Shown: positions 9,201-18,794 of the stretch, in pieces
Layout of the letters: every line of letters begins with the position of its first letter
Numbering within the stretch: position 1 is the first letter of the stretch
Translations under genes and position numbers: made by a program
Assembly: GCF_024347135.1 (NCBI RefSeq)
Contig: NZ_AP024908.1
Location: 1,054,001 to 1,118,000, forward strand
DNA length: 64,000 nucleotides
Direction of reading: 5' to 3'
Origin: Vibrio spartinae
GTDB lineage: Bacteria > Pseudomonadota > Gammaproteobacteria > Enterobacterales > Vibrionaceae
Notes under the pieces: model-generated
Seen by the model: the letters and a program-made list of their open reading frames with translations, nothing else
Databases searched by the model: none
Told to the model about the DNA's origin: nothing

Positions 9201-9810
9201 CCATTTCACCGTCATTGTCTTCATCGCGATTCCCTTGCGTCAGCAACTCACCGTCGGGGTCAATGACGACCGCTTTATCGCCAATCCACCAGTCGAATGA
9301 ATAAGGGTTTTCGCTGCGTTGGCCAGAAGCCCGCATCACCGAAGACAGCGTAAAGTTCTGTCCGGAACGGTTAATCAGGCTGGTTTTACCCGCATTTTCT
9401 AAACCGAGAACCAGATACCAAGGGGAAGAGTACAGAAAATCGCGCTTATTCTTCAGGCTCTTACGCATATTGGTAATGACCTGATTCAGCTCGACTTCTT
9501 GCCGTTCTTCCATCAGTTTGACCGGATCTTGACGGAAAATTTCTTCTTTTTGTTGTTCAGCTTCGTAATTCTGTAGTTTCCGCCACTGCCAGAAACCCCA
9601 TACAGCAGCCGCCAGCAAAAAGACGAGTAAACTGGCAAAGATCCGTGCCGTAATACTCGCTAATGGTTTGGTATCATAAATTGTGAGCCATGGACCAGCC
9701 CACCAAATGGCAATATTAATTAAAATAAAGCTAATTAACAGTAATGCCGGTACCAGTGCTACCATACTCGGCATTAATTTTTTTAGCAGCCCGAAAATCT
9801 TTTTCAACAT
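6262..9810 (-). CDS. tssM: T6SS inner-membrane protein TssM (VasK/IcmF)
   Basis: A 1182-residue IcmF-family protein, normal in length. Two N-terminal membrane helices (about residues 17-37 and 55-74) are followed by a cytoplasmic NTPase-like domain with a Walker A motif, GLENAGKTS, at about residues 136-144. A third membrane helix near residue 450 (LMMLSGVTCTIASLLLFGVW) leads into a long periplasmic part ending in the IcmF C-terminal beta domain. TssM joins TssL and the lipoprotein TssJ to form the trans-envelope channel of the T6SS. It lies 16 bp after tssA in the same operon. Confidence 0.96.
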   Translation of the reverse strand: MLKKIFGLLKKLMPSMVALVPALLLISFILINIAIWWAGPWLTIYDTKPLASITARIFASLLVFLLAAAVWGFWQWRKLQNYEAEQQKEEIFRQDPVKLMEERQEVELNQVITNMRKSLKNKRDFLYSSPWYLVLGLENAGKTSLINRSGQNFTLSSVMRASGQRSENPYSFDWWIGDKAVVIDPDGELLTQGNRDEDNDGEMERRLWKHFVEWLERTRSRRPLNGIVLALDVSHLATAKASERKAYASILRARLRELMETMSIQLPVYIALTKLDLLYGFEPFFRHYSKAEREEALGFTFQLNPNDDQDAWLQEFENDYLQFMSTINDMLPKAVSVPMEADERHGVYSFSRQISGLKDILTQFFRETLGNDQYSLSAVVRGAYFTSVYQQGVPTNAFDDAASRRYGLDHAINRAQIAKNSTVYFASQLFSNIIYAESGLASDNRRVAKRKRRLMMLSGVTCTIASLLLFGVWQRYYAVNVAHADAVLTKVNQFKNELPKNIYQASQRDMLDSLNKIRQATLEFGFFRNKSKYFSDMGLYQGHTIGPMVEKTYLNLLETRFLPILLSDVIVKMNEADTEVEKLDALRVYRMMTDKEGRYKSIVLDYFGKYWQREFPARRAVQEELMGHLDYAMDHTDLTTARQDGDPNADKIMGAYDKTIAKVQTELNAMPNKQRVYRNLKLNAPTVLGPALNLRNLVGPIFDLVFDERVMNGDGLYIPQMLTKRGFEDYFIPQVESVSKLALIDGWVLGQNRSAEFSEADKQDLRDKIRGLYVADYTKTWRAALAEVDIKYFKDINDAVTVLDNITSSVEPIQRLLRTLEANTKMIAGIPDDSAAQDELLKSPKYRVASMIDTPFADLNGMLDAVGDKPAYISEVMGSIDELKLYLKGIQASPDMGMAALNATKARMKLVNGDPIYTLRRVASGLPAPLDRILTKLADESWYVIKQEAVKYLEVRWHDDVYRVFREKLADRYPFNPNSNKDASLTDFEEFFAPNGILDSFYQNQLKIFIDEKVGLSDSESGQSVVKSEVLEQIERARHIQDAFFNRKGVLDVSFSIEPIRLTGNKRRSVLNVDGQFLSYSHGSRENVELIWPNTLRDSAISKITLIPTKSNLSPRSIIIQGPWAFFRLLDAGDVLAASTTSVDYKFTVDGGNMVYRINSEADMNPFTQRLFKSFKLSGNLY

Positions 9811-9826
9811 GGACGATATCCTTCGC

Positions 9827-11230
9827 TTACTCTGACGTTGAATATTTCTCTAATCGTTGCATGAGTGAGGGTTCCCACTCTGAAACACTTGCTGAACCCG
9901 CCTGACGATACAATGTCTGATACTGCTCTCCGGCCATGGCTGAAAAACCATGTTCATTAAGCAAATCAGCAGACATCATCCGCCAATAAAATTTATCCCG
10001 GGGTTCGACCGCCTTTTCAAGGCCGCCATTAATCATGGAGAGAGCGACAGCAATTCCGGCTTCTTTTGCCAAAGTAAACGCTTCCTTACGTTTTTCCTGC
10101 CAGCTTCCGACCACCGAAGCCTGCGTCGTCGCCTGCTCCTGCTCTCCCAGCCATGTATTTACTTCTTCTGAAACAAACGGTTGCCCGCCTTTAAACTTCA
10201 GCGTTTTTAACTTGGGTAAACGCTCAAGAAAATAAGTCGCTTCTTCCCGGATGGCCCGACACCAGTCTTTTTTATCCAACGCCTGGGCGATTTGATAACT
10301 CATCATCTGCCCTTCAAACCAATAAGGGGCCATCGTCAGACTCTGTTCAATCTTGCGCCATAAAGACAAATCAGGGCTGCGCATCAGATCTTGGTAGTCT
10401 TTGATGCGATCTTGCTGCATCGGCCGCAGCATCGTTTCTCCGTCCGAATTATGATCGGGCTCAGAGAGAATGCCTGACCACACCGCATGACGCCGCAAAC
10501 GAATCGCAAGTCCAATGCCTTGTTCCTGTTCAGCAAGAAACTCAGACACTTTCAACAATGTCTGTCTGGCCGCCTTATCACTGGAATTGTCAACCGATAA
10601 GGGACTGCTGGTTGTCGGGGTTTCCTGCTGCGATTGTCCTTTCGGCTTCTGCGCTTTCTGTTCGGCACGCTGACGCTCTTCAGCCAGACGCATTTTTGAG
10701 CGAACAGTATTGAAGAGTTCGGAAAAATCTTCAGTCACCAACCCTTTGGTTTCCACCGCCTGATTGAGACTCTCCAACGCACTTTCCAGATCACTCATCA
10801 GCTCGCCGGAAAAACGGTTGAAATCCTGTTTGTCGATAACAATGCCAAAGCGCTGAACGATTTGTCCAAAATATTTACGCCGTGGTAATGCGCCTCGCGG
10901 CCCCGGGGCCGGGTAACTCTCTTCCCAGAATAACGAAATAAAATCAGCCCAGATAAACAGAGACAAATTAAACCGGGCCGGTGTCACTTGATGATGCAAA
11001 CACTGTAAGAGATAGACCAACAGTTTGATATCTTTCGATTTTTCTTTGAGTAGTTTTAAAACACTGTGCTCAACTTCATCCCACTGCACACTGCCATGAG
11101 AAAGAGAACCGACTTTCATCATCTGATCTTCGACAAAATCAAATAATGAATCGTCAATCAACCGTTCACCGACCGGGTTCTCTCCCTCAATTGGTGTGGT
11201 AATACACGGACGATATTCAGATAGTTCCAT
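9827..11230 (-). CDS. tssA: T6SS baseplate/cap protein TssA (VasJ)
   Basis: A 467-residue ImpA-family protein. The N-terminal ImpA_N domain (ICTTP-like CITTPIEGENP, then about 60 residues on a helix pair) is followed by a proline/glutamine-rich linker near 200-220 and a helical VasJ C-terminal domain. TssA proteins organise baseplate and sheath assembly. I start at ATG 11230; a TTG at 11245 in the same frame would overlap the vasI stop and is less likely. It lies between vasI and tssM, as vasJ does in V. cholerae. Confidence 0.9.
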   Translation of the reverse strand: MELSEYRPCITTPIEGENPVGERLIDDSLFDFVEDQMMKVGSLSHGSVQWDEVEHSVLKLLKEKSKDIKLLVYLLQCLHHQVTPARFNLSLFIWADFISLFWEESYPAPGPRGALPRRKYFGQIVQRFGIVIDKQDFNRFSGELMSDLESALESLNQAVETKGLVTEDFSELFNTVRSKMRLAEERQRAEQKAQKPKGQSQQETPTTSSPLSVDNSSDKAARQTLLKVSEFLAEQEQGIGLAIRLRRHAVWSGILSEPDHNSDGETMLRPMQQDRIKDYQDLMRSPDLSLWRKIEQSLTMAPYWFEGQMMSYQIAQALDKKDWCRAIREEATYFLERLPKLKTLKFKGGQPFVSEEVNTWLGEQEQATTQASVVGSWQEKRKEAFTLAKEAGIAVALSMINGGLEKAVEPRDKFYWRMMSADLLNEHGFSAMAGEQYQTLYRQAGSASVSEWEPSLMQRLEKYSTSE

Positions 11231-11238
11231 AATTTCAG

Positions 11239-11931
11239 TTACCAATCACAACGTGTTCTTAATGGCTTGAGTGCTTCGCTCAAATCCGAGGTGTCGAAAG
11301 TCAGCCCATCAACGGCCTTTGAATTAGAACGCAACACCGTGTGGTCTTCCTTGGTCATAATCCGCATCAGACTAATCGCCGGCATACCGCGTCCTGAGGA
11401 GAGCAACAATCCGGCATCATCACTTCGCCAGTATTGCGTTTCACGCTGGATCGTGACTTTGGCTCTTGCATCAGGGATCTCACTCGGGAGTGCCAATTCA
11501 ACCCGACTAATACGGTGAATACAGCTCATCATTAACACCGGTTTTTGATCATTCTCGAACCGTGATGCGGGATTCGATGCCAACAGAATCAACCATGCAT
11601 CATCCCCTTGTTCGGTCAGACGCATCATTTGGCCATCACCGAGTTTCGCCAATGAATCCCTTGCATGTAGCCACGACGCTGATGCACCGATCTTCTGCTC
11701 TTTGATGGGCGTCAGATGCAGCGGGGTTTCAAACACGCGATCAAAACAGCGTAATCTTTCCAGACGCTCCGAAACACTCCGACACTGATTTGCCTGTTCA
11801 ACCAACTGCTCCGGTTTGGTTAAAGTCTCCGGTTTTGGCATTTGGGGGCCGGTTGCCGCTATCGCTGCAACTGCGGGCAATAACATCAATGTCGCCAAGC
11901 TCATGACTGAGCAAGAAATTCTTAATTTCAT
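11239..11931 (-). CDS. vasI: T6SS-associated periplasmic protein VasI (TagO family)
   Basis: A 230-residue exported protein with a signal peptide ([10 protein letters not shown]...VAAIA). A conserved early segment, CRSVSERLERLRCFDRVF, has paired cysteines, and the compact domain that follows contains two further cysteines. This matches the VC_A0118/TagO group found between vasH and vasJ. The molecular role is not established. The start overlaps the vasH stop by 4 nt (ATGA), indicating translational coupling. Confidence 0.85.
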   Translation of the reverse strand: MKLRISCSVMSLATLMLLPAVAAIAATGPQMPKPETLTKPEQLVEQANQCRSVSERLERLRCFDRVFETPLHLTPIKEQKIGASASWLHARDSLAKLGDGQMMRLTEQGDDAWLILLASNPASRFENDQKPVLMMSCIHRISRVELALPSEIPDARAKVTIQRETQYWRSDDAGLLLSSGRGMPAISLMRIMTKEDHTVLRSNSKAVDGLTFDTSDLSEALKPLRTRCDW

Positions 11932-13463
11932 GGCGCTTTAATCTCCAGTTTCTGGCATTTGTAAGCCAGTGTCCGTTTGGGAATCCCCAAGCTTTCTGCC
12001 GCTTTGGCACGGTCACCGGAAAACAATCGCAGGCGTTCTCTGATAATTTTTGATTCAAAATCCTGAATCGCCTGTTTGAGATCTTTAATCACAGTACACG
12101 ATTCCGGCTCTTCAACCTGAAACAGGTTGACCTCTTCCCGAGGCAGAATCCGATGAATAAAACTATTCACCTGAACTTCATTGCCGTCTTGTGTCTGTGC
12201 ACATCCAAACTCGATTAAATGCTTAAGCTCACGCACATTACCGTTGAAGTTGTGCTGCTTCAGACAATCAATCGCTTTGTAATTCAACCCACGGATCTGA
12301 GTCCCGTGCGAGTCATTAAATAACTGAACAAAATGCTGACTCAATAACGCAATATCGTCGATTCGCTCGGTCAGACATGGCACCGTAATCGGATATTGAA
12401 ACAGTCGGTAATAGAGATCTTGACGAAATACTTTCTGGCGAACCTGACCCAACAAATTGACGTGCGTGGCAGAAACCAGCCGAAAATCGGAAGTCAGTTC
12501 TTCTTTACCACCAACCGGACGAAATGCTCGCGTCTCAAGCACCCGCAGTAGCTTGGCTTGCAGCACCAAAGGCATATCACCGATTTCATCAAGAAAAAGA
12601 GTGCCGCCATTGGCCTGAGCGATCAGCCCCTGTTTATCGGCTTCAGCCCCGGAAAAGGCCCCTTTGCTATACCCGAACAACTCACTCTCAAGTAGGTTTT
12701 CCGGAATCGCGGCGCAGTTGATGGCAATGAAGGGTTGATTTGCCCGTTCAGACAAGTCATGCACCGCCTGAGCCACCAGCTCTTTCCCTGTTCCCGTATC
12801 GCCCTGAATCATCACCGATAGCTGAGAACCGGCGGCACTGACAATCTGCTCCCGGAGTTTGACCATCGGTGCGCTCTGGCCCACAAGTGTCTGGGATAAA
12901 GAATCACTCAGACGTTGCTGTTCACGGGCTCGCTCAACATCGAATAGTGATTCGCGAAGATCGCGCTGATTCTGCTCTTCACGTTCAATACCGGTTAACA
13001 GAGTCCACTGTTGGCTGAACACATCCACATAACGACAAAAATCGTCATCAGAAAATATCTGCTGAAGATGTTCCGTCTCGCCAATCAGGAATAGTAATGT
13101 CTTGATGACATCCTGATTGAGAGGCAACGGGACGATGCGAACAACGTCAAACATGCCGACGGATTCAGTCAACTGGGCAAATGCGCGATTAGACTGCCAA
13201 AAAACCAAACTCTCTAATGACAATGTCATCGGTTTTGAGGACTGGAGAACATGGGCGAACGGACACTCAAAATCACTCACCGACCACATCATCTCCAGAT
13301 CAGACCGATGAGGGACTAATGTCCGCCCATCGGCACTGGGTACCAACAATAAGCAAGTATCAAGATCCAACTCACGTGAAACCGTATCGATAAAAAGCGA
13401 CGCTAATTGCTGCGCTTTTCTGATACCGACGAGATCGGTCGCGTAAGTTAACCAGCGGTTCAT
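11928..13463 (-). CDS. vasH: sigma-54-dependent T6SS activator VasH
   Basis: A 511-residue enhancer-binding protein. An N-terminal GAF-like region (about 1-160) is followed by an AAA+ domain with Walker A GDTGTGKE (221-228), Walker [10 protein letters not shown] (288-296) and the sigma-54 contact loop GAFSGA (268-273). A C-terminal Fis-type helix-turn-helix follows ([17 protein letters not shown]). Most family members have GAFTGA, so residue 271 is a Thr-to-Ser change. In V. cholerae VasH drives hcp operons from -24/-12 promoters. No hcp lies in this window, so its targets may be elsewhere. Confidence 0.94.
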   Translation of the reverse strand: MNRWLTYATDLVGIRKAQQLASLFIDTVSRELDLDTCLLLVPSADGRTLVPHRSDLEMMWSVSDFECPFAHVLQSSKPMTLSLESLVFWQSNRAFAQLTESVGMFDVVRIVPLPLNQDVIKTLLFLIGETEHLQQIFSDDDFCRYVDVFSQQWTLLTGIEREEQNQRDLRESLFDVERAREQQRLSDSLSQTLVGQSAPMVKLREQIVSAAGSQLSVMIQGDTGTGKELVAQAVHDLSERANQPFIAINCAAIPENLLESELFGYSKGAFSGAEADKQGLIAQANGGTLFLDEIGDMPLVLQAKLLRVLETRAFRPVGGKEELTSDFRLVSATHVNLLGQVRQKVFRQDLYYRLFQYPITVPCLTERIDDIALLSQHFVQLFNDSHGTQIRGLNYKAIDCLKQHNFNGNVRELKHLIEFGCAQTQDGNEVQVNSFIHRILPREEVNLFQVEEPESCTVIKDLKQAIQDFESKIIRERLRLFSGDRAKAAESLGIPKRTLAYKCQKLEIKAP

Positions 13464-13465
13464 CC

Positions 13466-16162
13466 CTATTCAACCTCACCGATGAACTCACCATCAACCG
13501 CAGCCAGATAGACCCGGTTAATCGGTTCACGCTCAGCAAGCTTGTTCAATAGTGCAAGCGAGACGGGGGGTAACAATTGTCCTTCGATAATCGCTTCCAG
13601 CATCCGCGCACCATTTTCAGAACGGGTCGCCCGCGTCAGGATTTCCTCAATCAACGAATCGGCAATCTCAACTTCTGCGGCATAACGCTCTTGGAAGATG
13701 TTTTCCAAACGCGTCAGTTTCGCCTGAACAATTTCAGCCAGAACTTCTTTCTTGAGCGGTAAGTAAGGAATCACTTCCATCCGAGCCAGCAGCGCTGGTT
13801 TAAAGAAGTCAGCCAGTTCAGGATACAACCGGTCTGCAATGATTTTCGGTTCGTCAGCATAATCAACGATGGTCTGATAACCGAGATTCGATGTCAGGAA
13901 GAACACGATGTTCTTACAGTCGATCACTCGGCCTTCCCCATCGGCAAGCTCACCTTTATCAAACGCCTGATAGAAAATATTCAGCACTTCAGGGTGGGCT
14001 TTTTCAACTTCATCCAGCAGTACCACCGAATAAGGCATTTTGCGGATCGCTTCGGTCAAAACACCACCTTCGCCATAACCGACATAACCCGGAGGAGAAC
14101 CGATCAAACGTGAAACGGTATGTTTCTCCTGATATTCAGACATGTTGATTGTGGTCAGGAATTGTTGTCCGCCGTACAGTTGTTCGGCTAACTGAATTAC
14201 TGTTTCTGTTTTACCGACACCACTTGGTCCCACCAACAGGAAAGCCCCTTTCGGACGGCCGGGACGACGTAAATCAGCACGGGCAGTCAGTAAATGACGG
14301 TGAATCCGTTCGATAGCTGTATCCTGACCTTTGATGGTTTCCCCTAAGATGGAAGTCAGATTGGTAATTTTGTGCAATTCATCAGTGTTCATCTGATCGA
14401 CAGGAACGCCGGTCCAGTCTGCAATCACTTCTGCAATTTGGTCTGAATCTACCTGCGGATAAATCAGACGCTCACGATGAGGAATCGCTTCAAGCGCGGC
14501 ATATTTCTCTTGCAGTTCGCTCTTCAGCGTTTCCATCACCTCTTGTGGCGATTGCTCTGCGGATGCTTCCTGCACTTCAACCAGCTCATCCAAGACTTCA
14601 AATGAAGTGGCTTCGGCAGGTTGTGCTGCGGCCTCTGTTTGTTGCAACGAAAGCGCAATCAACTGTGAACGAAGTTCAATAATTGATTCAACCAGCGTTT
14701 TTTGACTTTCCCAGCTTTCAAGGAGCGTTAATTTTTCTGCTTCGTCTTGGTCTTCCTGAGCTCGGAGCTCATCCAGACGTTTGACATCACTTTCACTGCC
14801 GAGGAACTGCGCTCTTTCTAGCATGTCGATTTCTAGCTGACGCTGGTAACAATTGGTTTCCAACTGAGCGAGACGTTTCGGTGGCGTGGTCAGGTGAATC
14901 GCAATTCGGGCACAAGCCGTATCTAAAACATCGATGGCTTTGTCTGGAAGCTGACGTCCTGAAATGTAGCGCGCCGATAGTTCAGCCGCCGCTTTCAACG
15001 CTTCATCCGTGATCAAAACGTGGTGTGCTTTTTCATACACACTATTCAGACCACGCAGGATATCAACAGCCTGAACGATACTTGGCTCTTCCAGTTTCAC
15101 CAGTTGGAAACGACGGGTCAGCGCCGGATCTTTTTCAAAATATTTTTTGTACTCTTTCCAAGTCGTTGCGGCAACGGTACTCAGTTCACCACGGGCAAGC
15201 GCTGGTTTGAGCAAGTTGGCCGCATCGGCCCCGCCTTCCTGATTACCGGCACCGATCAAGGTATGCGCTTCATCGATGAACAGAATAATGGGGGTTGGTG
15301 ACGTTTTAATCGCATCGATCACACCTTTGAGGCGTTTCTCGAATTCACCTTTGACTGACGCTCCCGCCTGAAGCAGGCCTAAATCGAGCGCCATGATATC
15401 GACATTTTTCAATTGATCAGGCACGTTGCCTGCAACAATTCGCAGCGCAAGGCCTTCAATCATGGCACTTTTACCGACCCCGGCATCACCGACAACAATC
15501 GGATTGTTCTTACGGCGACGACACAGAATATCAATCATCAGATTGATTTCATTTTCACGGCACAAGACCGGATCAAGCTCACCCCGACGGGCCTGCTCAC
15601 TGATATTCGAACAATATTTCTGTAACGGTGTGGTTGCTTCTGTCAGGGGCGATTTCGCGCCACTTTTTTCTGTCGGTTTGTCGACTGCCGTTTCAGAGGA
15701 ATCGGCAACTACAGCAACGAAGTTTTTCTTCAGGGTTTCCCGGTTAATACTTTCTAACAGCGTGATCAGTCGCACGGGCAGATATCGGTCAACCCGAGTC
15801 AGTGCCGCCAGAAAAATAGCACCGGAGCGTAATTCATGTTGATCCAGCTCGGTGGTAGACAGTAGCCAGGCTTCCTGAAGCAATTCAACCAGCAATGGTG
15901 AAAAAGCAGGATAGGTGTCCAGTGCATGTTCACGCGTGTACGAGCTGGCAATGGCTTGTCTGACACTTTCAAAATCGATATTGGCCTGCTTGAGGATGAC
16001 TCGGATATCTGAAAGCGGGTTGTCCAGCAAAACATCAATATAGTGTTCTAGCGTGACTTCAGGATGTTGACGTTCAATACACAAAGAAGCCGCCTGTTCA
16101 AGCGCCAGCTTACTTTGTTGGTTTAACTTTGAAATAAGAGTGGGTAATTCAATTCGGATCAC
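13466..16162 (-). CDS. clpV: T6SS sheath-recycling ATPase ClpV (TssH)
   Basis: An 898-residue Clp/Hsp100 ATPase. The N-terminal repeat domain is followed by AAA-1 with Walker A GDAGVGKS, a coiled-coil middle domain, and AAA-2 with Walker [11 protein letters not shown] and Walker [12 protein letters not shown]. It unfolds contracted TssB-TssC sheath for reuse. I choose GTG 16162, which gives [14 protein letters not shown], the standard ClpV opening, and has AGGTGA 5 nt upstream. A GTG at 16171 would add three residues. The middle domain carries an extra glutamine/glutamate-rich stretch (about residues 500-550). Confidence 0.96.
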   Translation of the reverse strand: MIRIELPTLISKLNQQSKLALEQAASLCIERQHPEVTLEHYIDVLLDNPLSDIRVILKQANIDFESVRQAIASSYTREHALDTYPAFSPLLVELLQEAWLLSTTELDQHELRSGAIFLAALTRVDRYLPVRLITLLESINRETLKKNFVAVVADSSETAVDKPTEKSGAKSPLTEATTPLQKYCSNISEQARRGELDPVLCRENEINLMIDILCRRRKNNPIVVGDAGVGKSAMIEGLALRIVAGNVPDQLKNVDIMALDLGLLQAGASVKGEFEKRLKGVIDAIKTSPTPIILFIDEAHTLIGAGNQEGGADAANLLKPALARGELSTVAATTWKEYKKYFEKDPALTRRFQLVKLEEPSIVQAVDILRGLNSVYEKAHHVLITDEALKAAAELSARYISGRQLPDKAIDVLDTACARIAIHLTTPPKRLAQLETNCYQRQLEIDMLERAQFLGSESDVKRLDELRAQEDQDEAEKLTLLESWESQKTLVESIIELRSQLIALSLQQTEAAAQPAEATSFEVLDELVEVQEASAEQSPQEVMETLKSELQEKYAALEAIPHRERLIYPQVDSDQIAEVIADWTGVPVDQMNTDELHKITNLTSILGETIKGQDTAIERIHRHLLTARADLRRPGRPKGAFLLVGPSGVGKTETVIQLAEQLYGGQQFLTTINMSEYQEKHTVSRLIGSPPGYVGYGEGGVLTEAIRKMPYSVVLLDEVEKAHPEVLNIFYQAFDKGELADGEGRVIDCKNIVFFLTSNLGYQTIVDYADEPKIIADRLYPELADFFKPALLARMEVIPYLPLKKEVLAEIVQAKLTRLENIFQERYAAEVEIADSLIEEILTRATRSENGARMLEAIIEGQLLPPVSLALLNKLAEREPINRVYLAAVDGEFIGEVE

Positions 16163-16184
16163 AGCGATCACCTAGCCTAAAAAA

Positions 16185-16961
16185 TTAATTAAGAAGTTGA
16201 CTTAACTGGTTCACAACGTCAGCCGATTTCTCGTGCAATAACCATGTGTAACCCAGAAAGATCCCGCTCCACAGCAGGAAGAATCCAAGAAAAACGGACC
16301 AAACCGGCAATTGACGATTCAGACGGTACTTGGCATCGACGATATGTTGATTGGCTTGATTGAGCGGTTGAATCTTTTTCTCTTCAAGCGCGGCCAGCAT
16401 ATCGTATAAGTGACTGAGCACCCTTTCGCGTTCATTGTGGCCATTTTCCATCACGCGATACTTGCCTTCGAAACCAAGGACTAGACAGTGATAGATAAAC
16501 TCCAGCAGAAGCTTGTAGCGTTGCGGTTCACCTTCGAGACGAGCAAGAATGGTATAGACCTTTTCTCCACCCCAAGTTTCATTATGAAAACGGGAAAGCA
16601 TGGAATGCGATGCCCAGATACTGGAAGAGCCCCATTCAGTGCCCATGACGGCTTCATCGAGAAACGTGCACAAGATGTATCGATAAGCCATCAATACAGC
16701 ATTATCAAAACCTTTCTCGGTCAGTTCGATTTCTATCGCTTTGATCTCTTCAACCGTTTGATGGTAGATCTGTTCGATATTCGGACAACTGGTCATGCTC
16801 CGAACCCGGAGCGACAGACCAAATAACGGGGTCGCTGCATCAATCAGAATATTGGGGTTATCCCCCCGTAATTGGAACCAATAGTCTTGGTCCCGGTTGA
16901 TATTTTCCACATTATCAAACAGTAAATTGTCAATGTGTTCACCCGTGTTCTGCACCATCAT
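16185..16961 (-). CDS. tssL: T6SS inner-membrane protein TssL (DotU/VasF)
   Basis: A 258-residue DotU-family protein. The cytoplasmic helical domain includes the typical YILCTFLDEAVMGTEWG segment and FHNETWGGEKVY, followed by a single C-terminal membrane helix (WSVFLGFFLLWSGIFLGYTW). There is no peptidoglycan-binding extension. It partners with TssM and docks the baseplate through TssK. Its ATG overlaps the tssK stop (TAATG), and the AAGGAG ribosome site lies within the end of tssK, so the two are coupled. Confidence 0.95.
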   Translation of the reverse strand: MMVQNTGEHIDNLLFDNVENINRDQDYWFQLRGDNPNILIDAATPLFGLSLRVRSMTSCPNIEQIYHQTVEEIKAIEIELTEKGFDNAVLMAYRYILCTFLDEAVMGTEWGSSSIWASHSMLSRFHNETWGGEKVYTILARLEGEPQRYKLLLEFIYHCLVLGFEGKYRVMENGHNERERVLSHLYDMLAALEEKKIQPLNQANQHIVDAKYRLNRQLPVWSVFLGFFLLWSGIFLGYTWLLHEKSADVVNQLSQLLN

Positions 16962-18295
16962 TAACTCCTTATCGCCCAGAATTGTAAGTCAAGGTCTTCA
17001 AATGCTGCTGCCACATGGAAAGCGAAACCGCTGGCTTGTTTGATCATTGACCAAGCTGAACTGGATTTATCAAGTTGATAATAGGTATAACCGGCATGGT
17101 AAGGGAGCTGACGAGGCGCAACAGGCAGCGGCGTCAATGGAATCCCCGGTAGCTGGAGAGAAATCAGCTCTCTGATCTTCTCAACAGAAGCGACTTTTGT
17201 TTGTTGGACAAACACACGACGCAGCTCATCCAGTGGCATTCTTGCTTTCACCGCAATAATAAAGTCAGCATCTTCCATGAGGTTGGTATCATGGATTGGC
17301 GCAACCATCAGGCCATATTTCCGTTTATCCAACTGGATGGAAACCGCACGCGGTTCAAGCACGACACTCAGACTCTGTCTCATATGACGAATCAACGTCA
17401 TAAAACAGTCCGTCGGCATGTCATGGTTATAAACCGGAATGGTTGGCGGCAGACGACTTTCATCGGTAAACGTTGCCAGTTCCCCACAAATCGACGCTAA
17501 ACATTCAAACAGCCGTTCGGGATGGAGGGTCCGGAGTTTGGATAAATGCTCAATCAGCGGCTGCAAGCGGTTCAGCGCCTGTAATAACATAAAGTCAGAT
17601 ACGTCAGCCACAGCGCCCTGACCGGGAGAACTGATCCGTTCAGCGATGCTTTTCGCTCGTTCATTCATCAGCCCGGCGATTTCAGTCACCACCCGATGCA
17701 GTGTTACGTTGACAGATGAATTGAGATGACACGGGATAAATTCAGGATCCAGCACCAAACTGCCATCCGGACGCTTTTCGAGAATCCGCGCAATCGCAAA
17801 TGATGCATAGGAACTGCGATCTTCTTTTTCCAGCATCAGATGCATCCGCACCGGAGAAACATCGATGGTGGTGGTGTCGCCGCGCATACTTTGTACATCG
17901 CGGACATCCATCCGGCGACTTTCATAACGCCCGGTGCCTCGTTCCTCAGGCCAATTCACTTCGAGCAGTGATTCGGTCCGCAATGGCAGTGCCAGATAGA
18001 CCAACTGCCCAGCCAGTGAAGCATCTTCGATTTCCAGCGGTTCAGGGAGCGAGTCTTCCTGCGGGACGTTAAAGACTGTACCGTCAGGCATAACGCCTGA
18101 TAAACGTTCAATTGCAATCCGGCCAAATGCCAGATATTCCGGATTTAATGCCAGCTCAGAGATGCCGTACAGATAGCCACTGACAGAATTCATCCGTGCA
18201 TCAACATAGTATTCTGTATATCGTTGTTGTTGTTGGAAATGCTGAGGCTTGATAAACAATCCTTCGTTCCAGATAACACGGTTACGTGCAAACAT
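16961..18295 (-). CDS. tssK: T6SS baseplate protein TssK (VasE)
   Basis: A 444-residue TssK/ImpJ-family protein of normal length. The opening RVIWNEGLFIKPQHFQQQQRY is highly characteristic, as is the C-terminal PLPVAPRQLPYHAGYTYYQLD. TssK is a trimeric baseplate connector that links the TssE-F-G wedge to the TssL-TssM membrane complex. It begins 5 bp after tssJ and is coupled to tssL. Confidence 0.96.
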   Translation of the reverse strand: MFARNRVIWNEGLFIKPQHFQQQQRYTEYYVDARMNSVSGYLYGISELALNPEYLAFGRIAIERLSGVMPDGTVFNVPQEDSLPEPLEIEDASLAGQLVYLALPLRTESLLEVNWPEERGTGRYESRRMDVRDVQSMRGDTTTIDVSPVRMHLMLEKEDRSSYASFAIARILEKRPDGSLVLDPEFIPCHLNSSVNVTLHRVVTEIAGLMNERAKSIAERISSPGQGAVADVSDFMLLQALNRLQPLIEHLSKLRTLHPERLFECLASICGELATFTDESRLPPTIPVYNHDMPTDCFMTLIRHMRQSLSVVLEPRAVSIQLDKRKYGLMVAPIHDTNLMEDADFIIAVKARMPLDELRRVFVQQTKVASVEKIRELISLQLPGIPLTPLPVAPRQLPYHAGYTYYQLDKSSSAWSMIKQASGFAFHVAAAFEDLDLQFWAIRS

Positions 18296-18300
18296 CTCGA

Positions 18301-18792
18301 TTATTCCACTTTTTCTAATTTAACATCGTAGTCTTTGAACAGCATCAGCAGGTGATACTCTCGGCCTTTATTCAGGACCTTGACGGCTTTTTTCCACTCA
18401 CTCAGTTCAGGTTCGGCAAAATGCGCCATGACACCGATATAATGCGTGTCCGGAGAAATTTTGAATGCATTCACAAACTTAAACTGGCCGGGCATCATCA
18501 TGTAATCGTAATCTCTGACAAAGTTACTGCGGAGCGCTTTCTTGTAGCTGGCTTTGATCGTGTCATAGTCAGCCGACATGAACATGGAATCATCTTCCAA
18601 TTCAAAGACCTGTACTTCAACCGGTGATGCTTCGCCCCAGATATTGGGGTTTACACCAGCATCCGTCACCATACTGAATGTCACTGTTGTCGGAGCTTCT
18701 GCCGGATTATATTCATCCGCTGCCGTACTACTGCTACTGCTGCACGCAGTAAGCATGAGTAAAGCGAATAAAACACAAGCAAACTTTTTCAC
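18301..18792 (-). CDS. tssJ: T6SS outer-membrane lipoprotein TssJ (VasD)
   Basis: A 163-residue lipoprotein. The signal peptide ends in lipobox LTAC, with Cys17 as the lipidated residue, followed by a serine run. The rest is the TssJ beta-sandwich (VEVQVFELEDDSMF early on). It anchors the TssL-TssM complex to the outer membrane from the periplasm. It lies 2 bp after tagH and 5 bp before tssK in a continuous operon. Confidence 0.93.
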   Translation of the reverse strand: MKKFACVLFALLMLTACSSSSSTAADEYNPAEAPTTVTFSMVTDAGVNPNIWGEASPVEVQVFELEDDSMFMSADYDTIKASYKKALRSNFVRDYDYMMMPGQFKFVNAFKISPDTHYIGVMAHFAEPELSEWKKAVKVLNKGREYHLLMLFKDYDVKLEKVE

Positions 18793-18794
18793 AA

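Noticed and set aside
15426..15842. 138-codon frame opposite clpV
   Set aside because: Antisense to a conserved ATPase domain; composition is that of a shadow frame.
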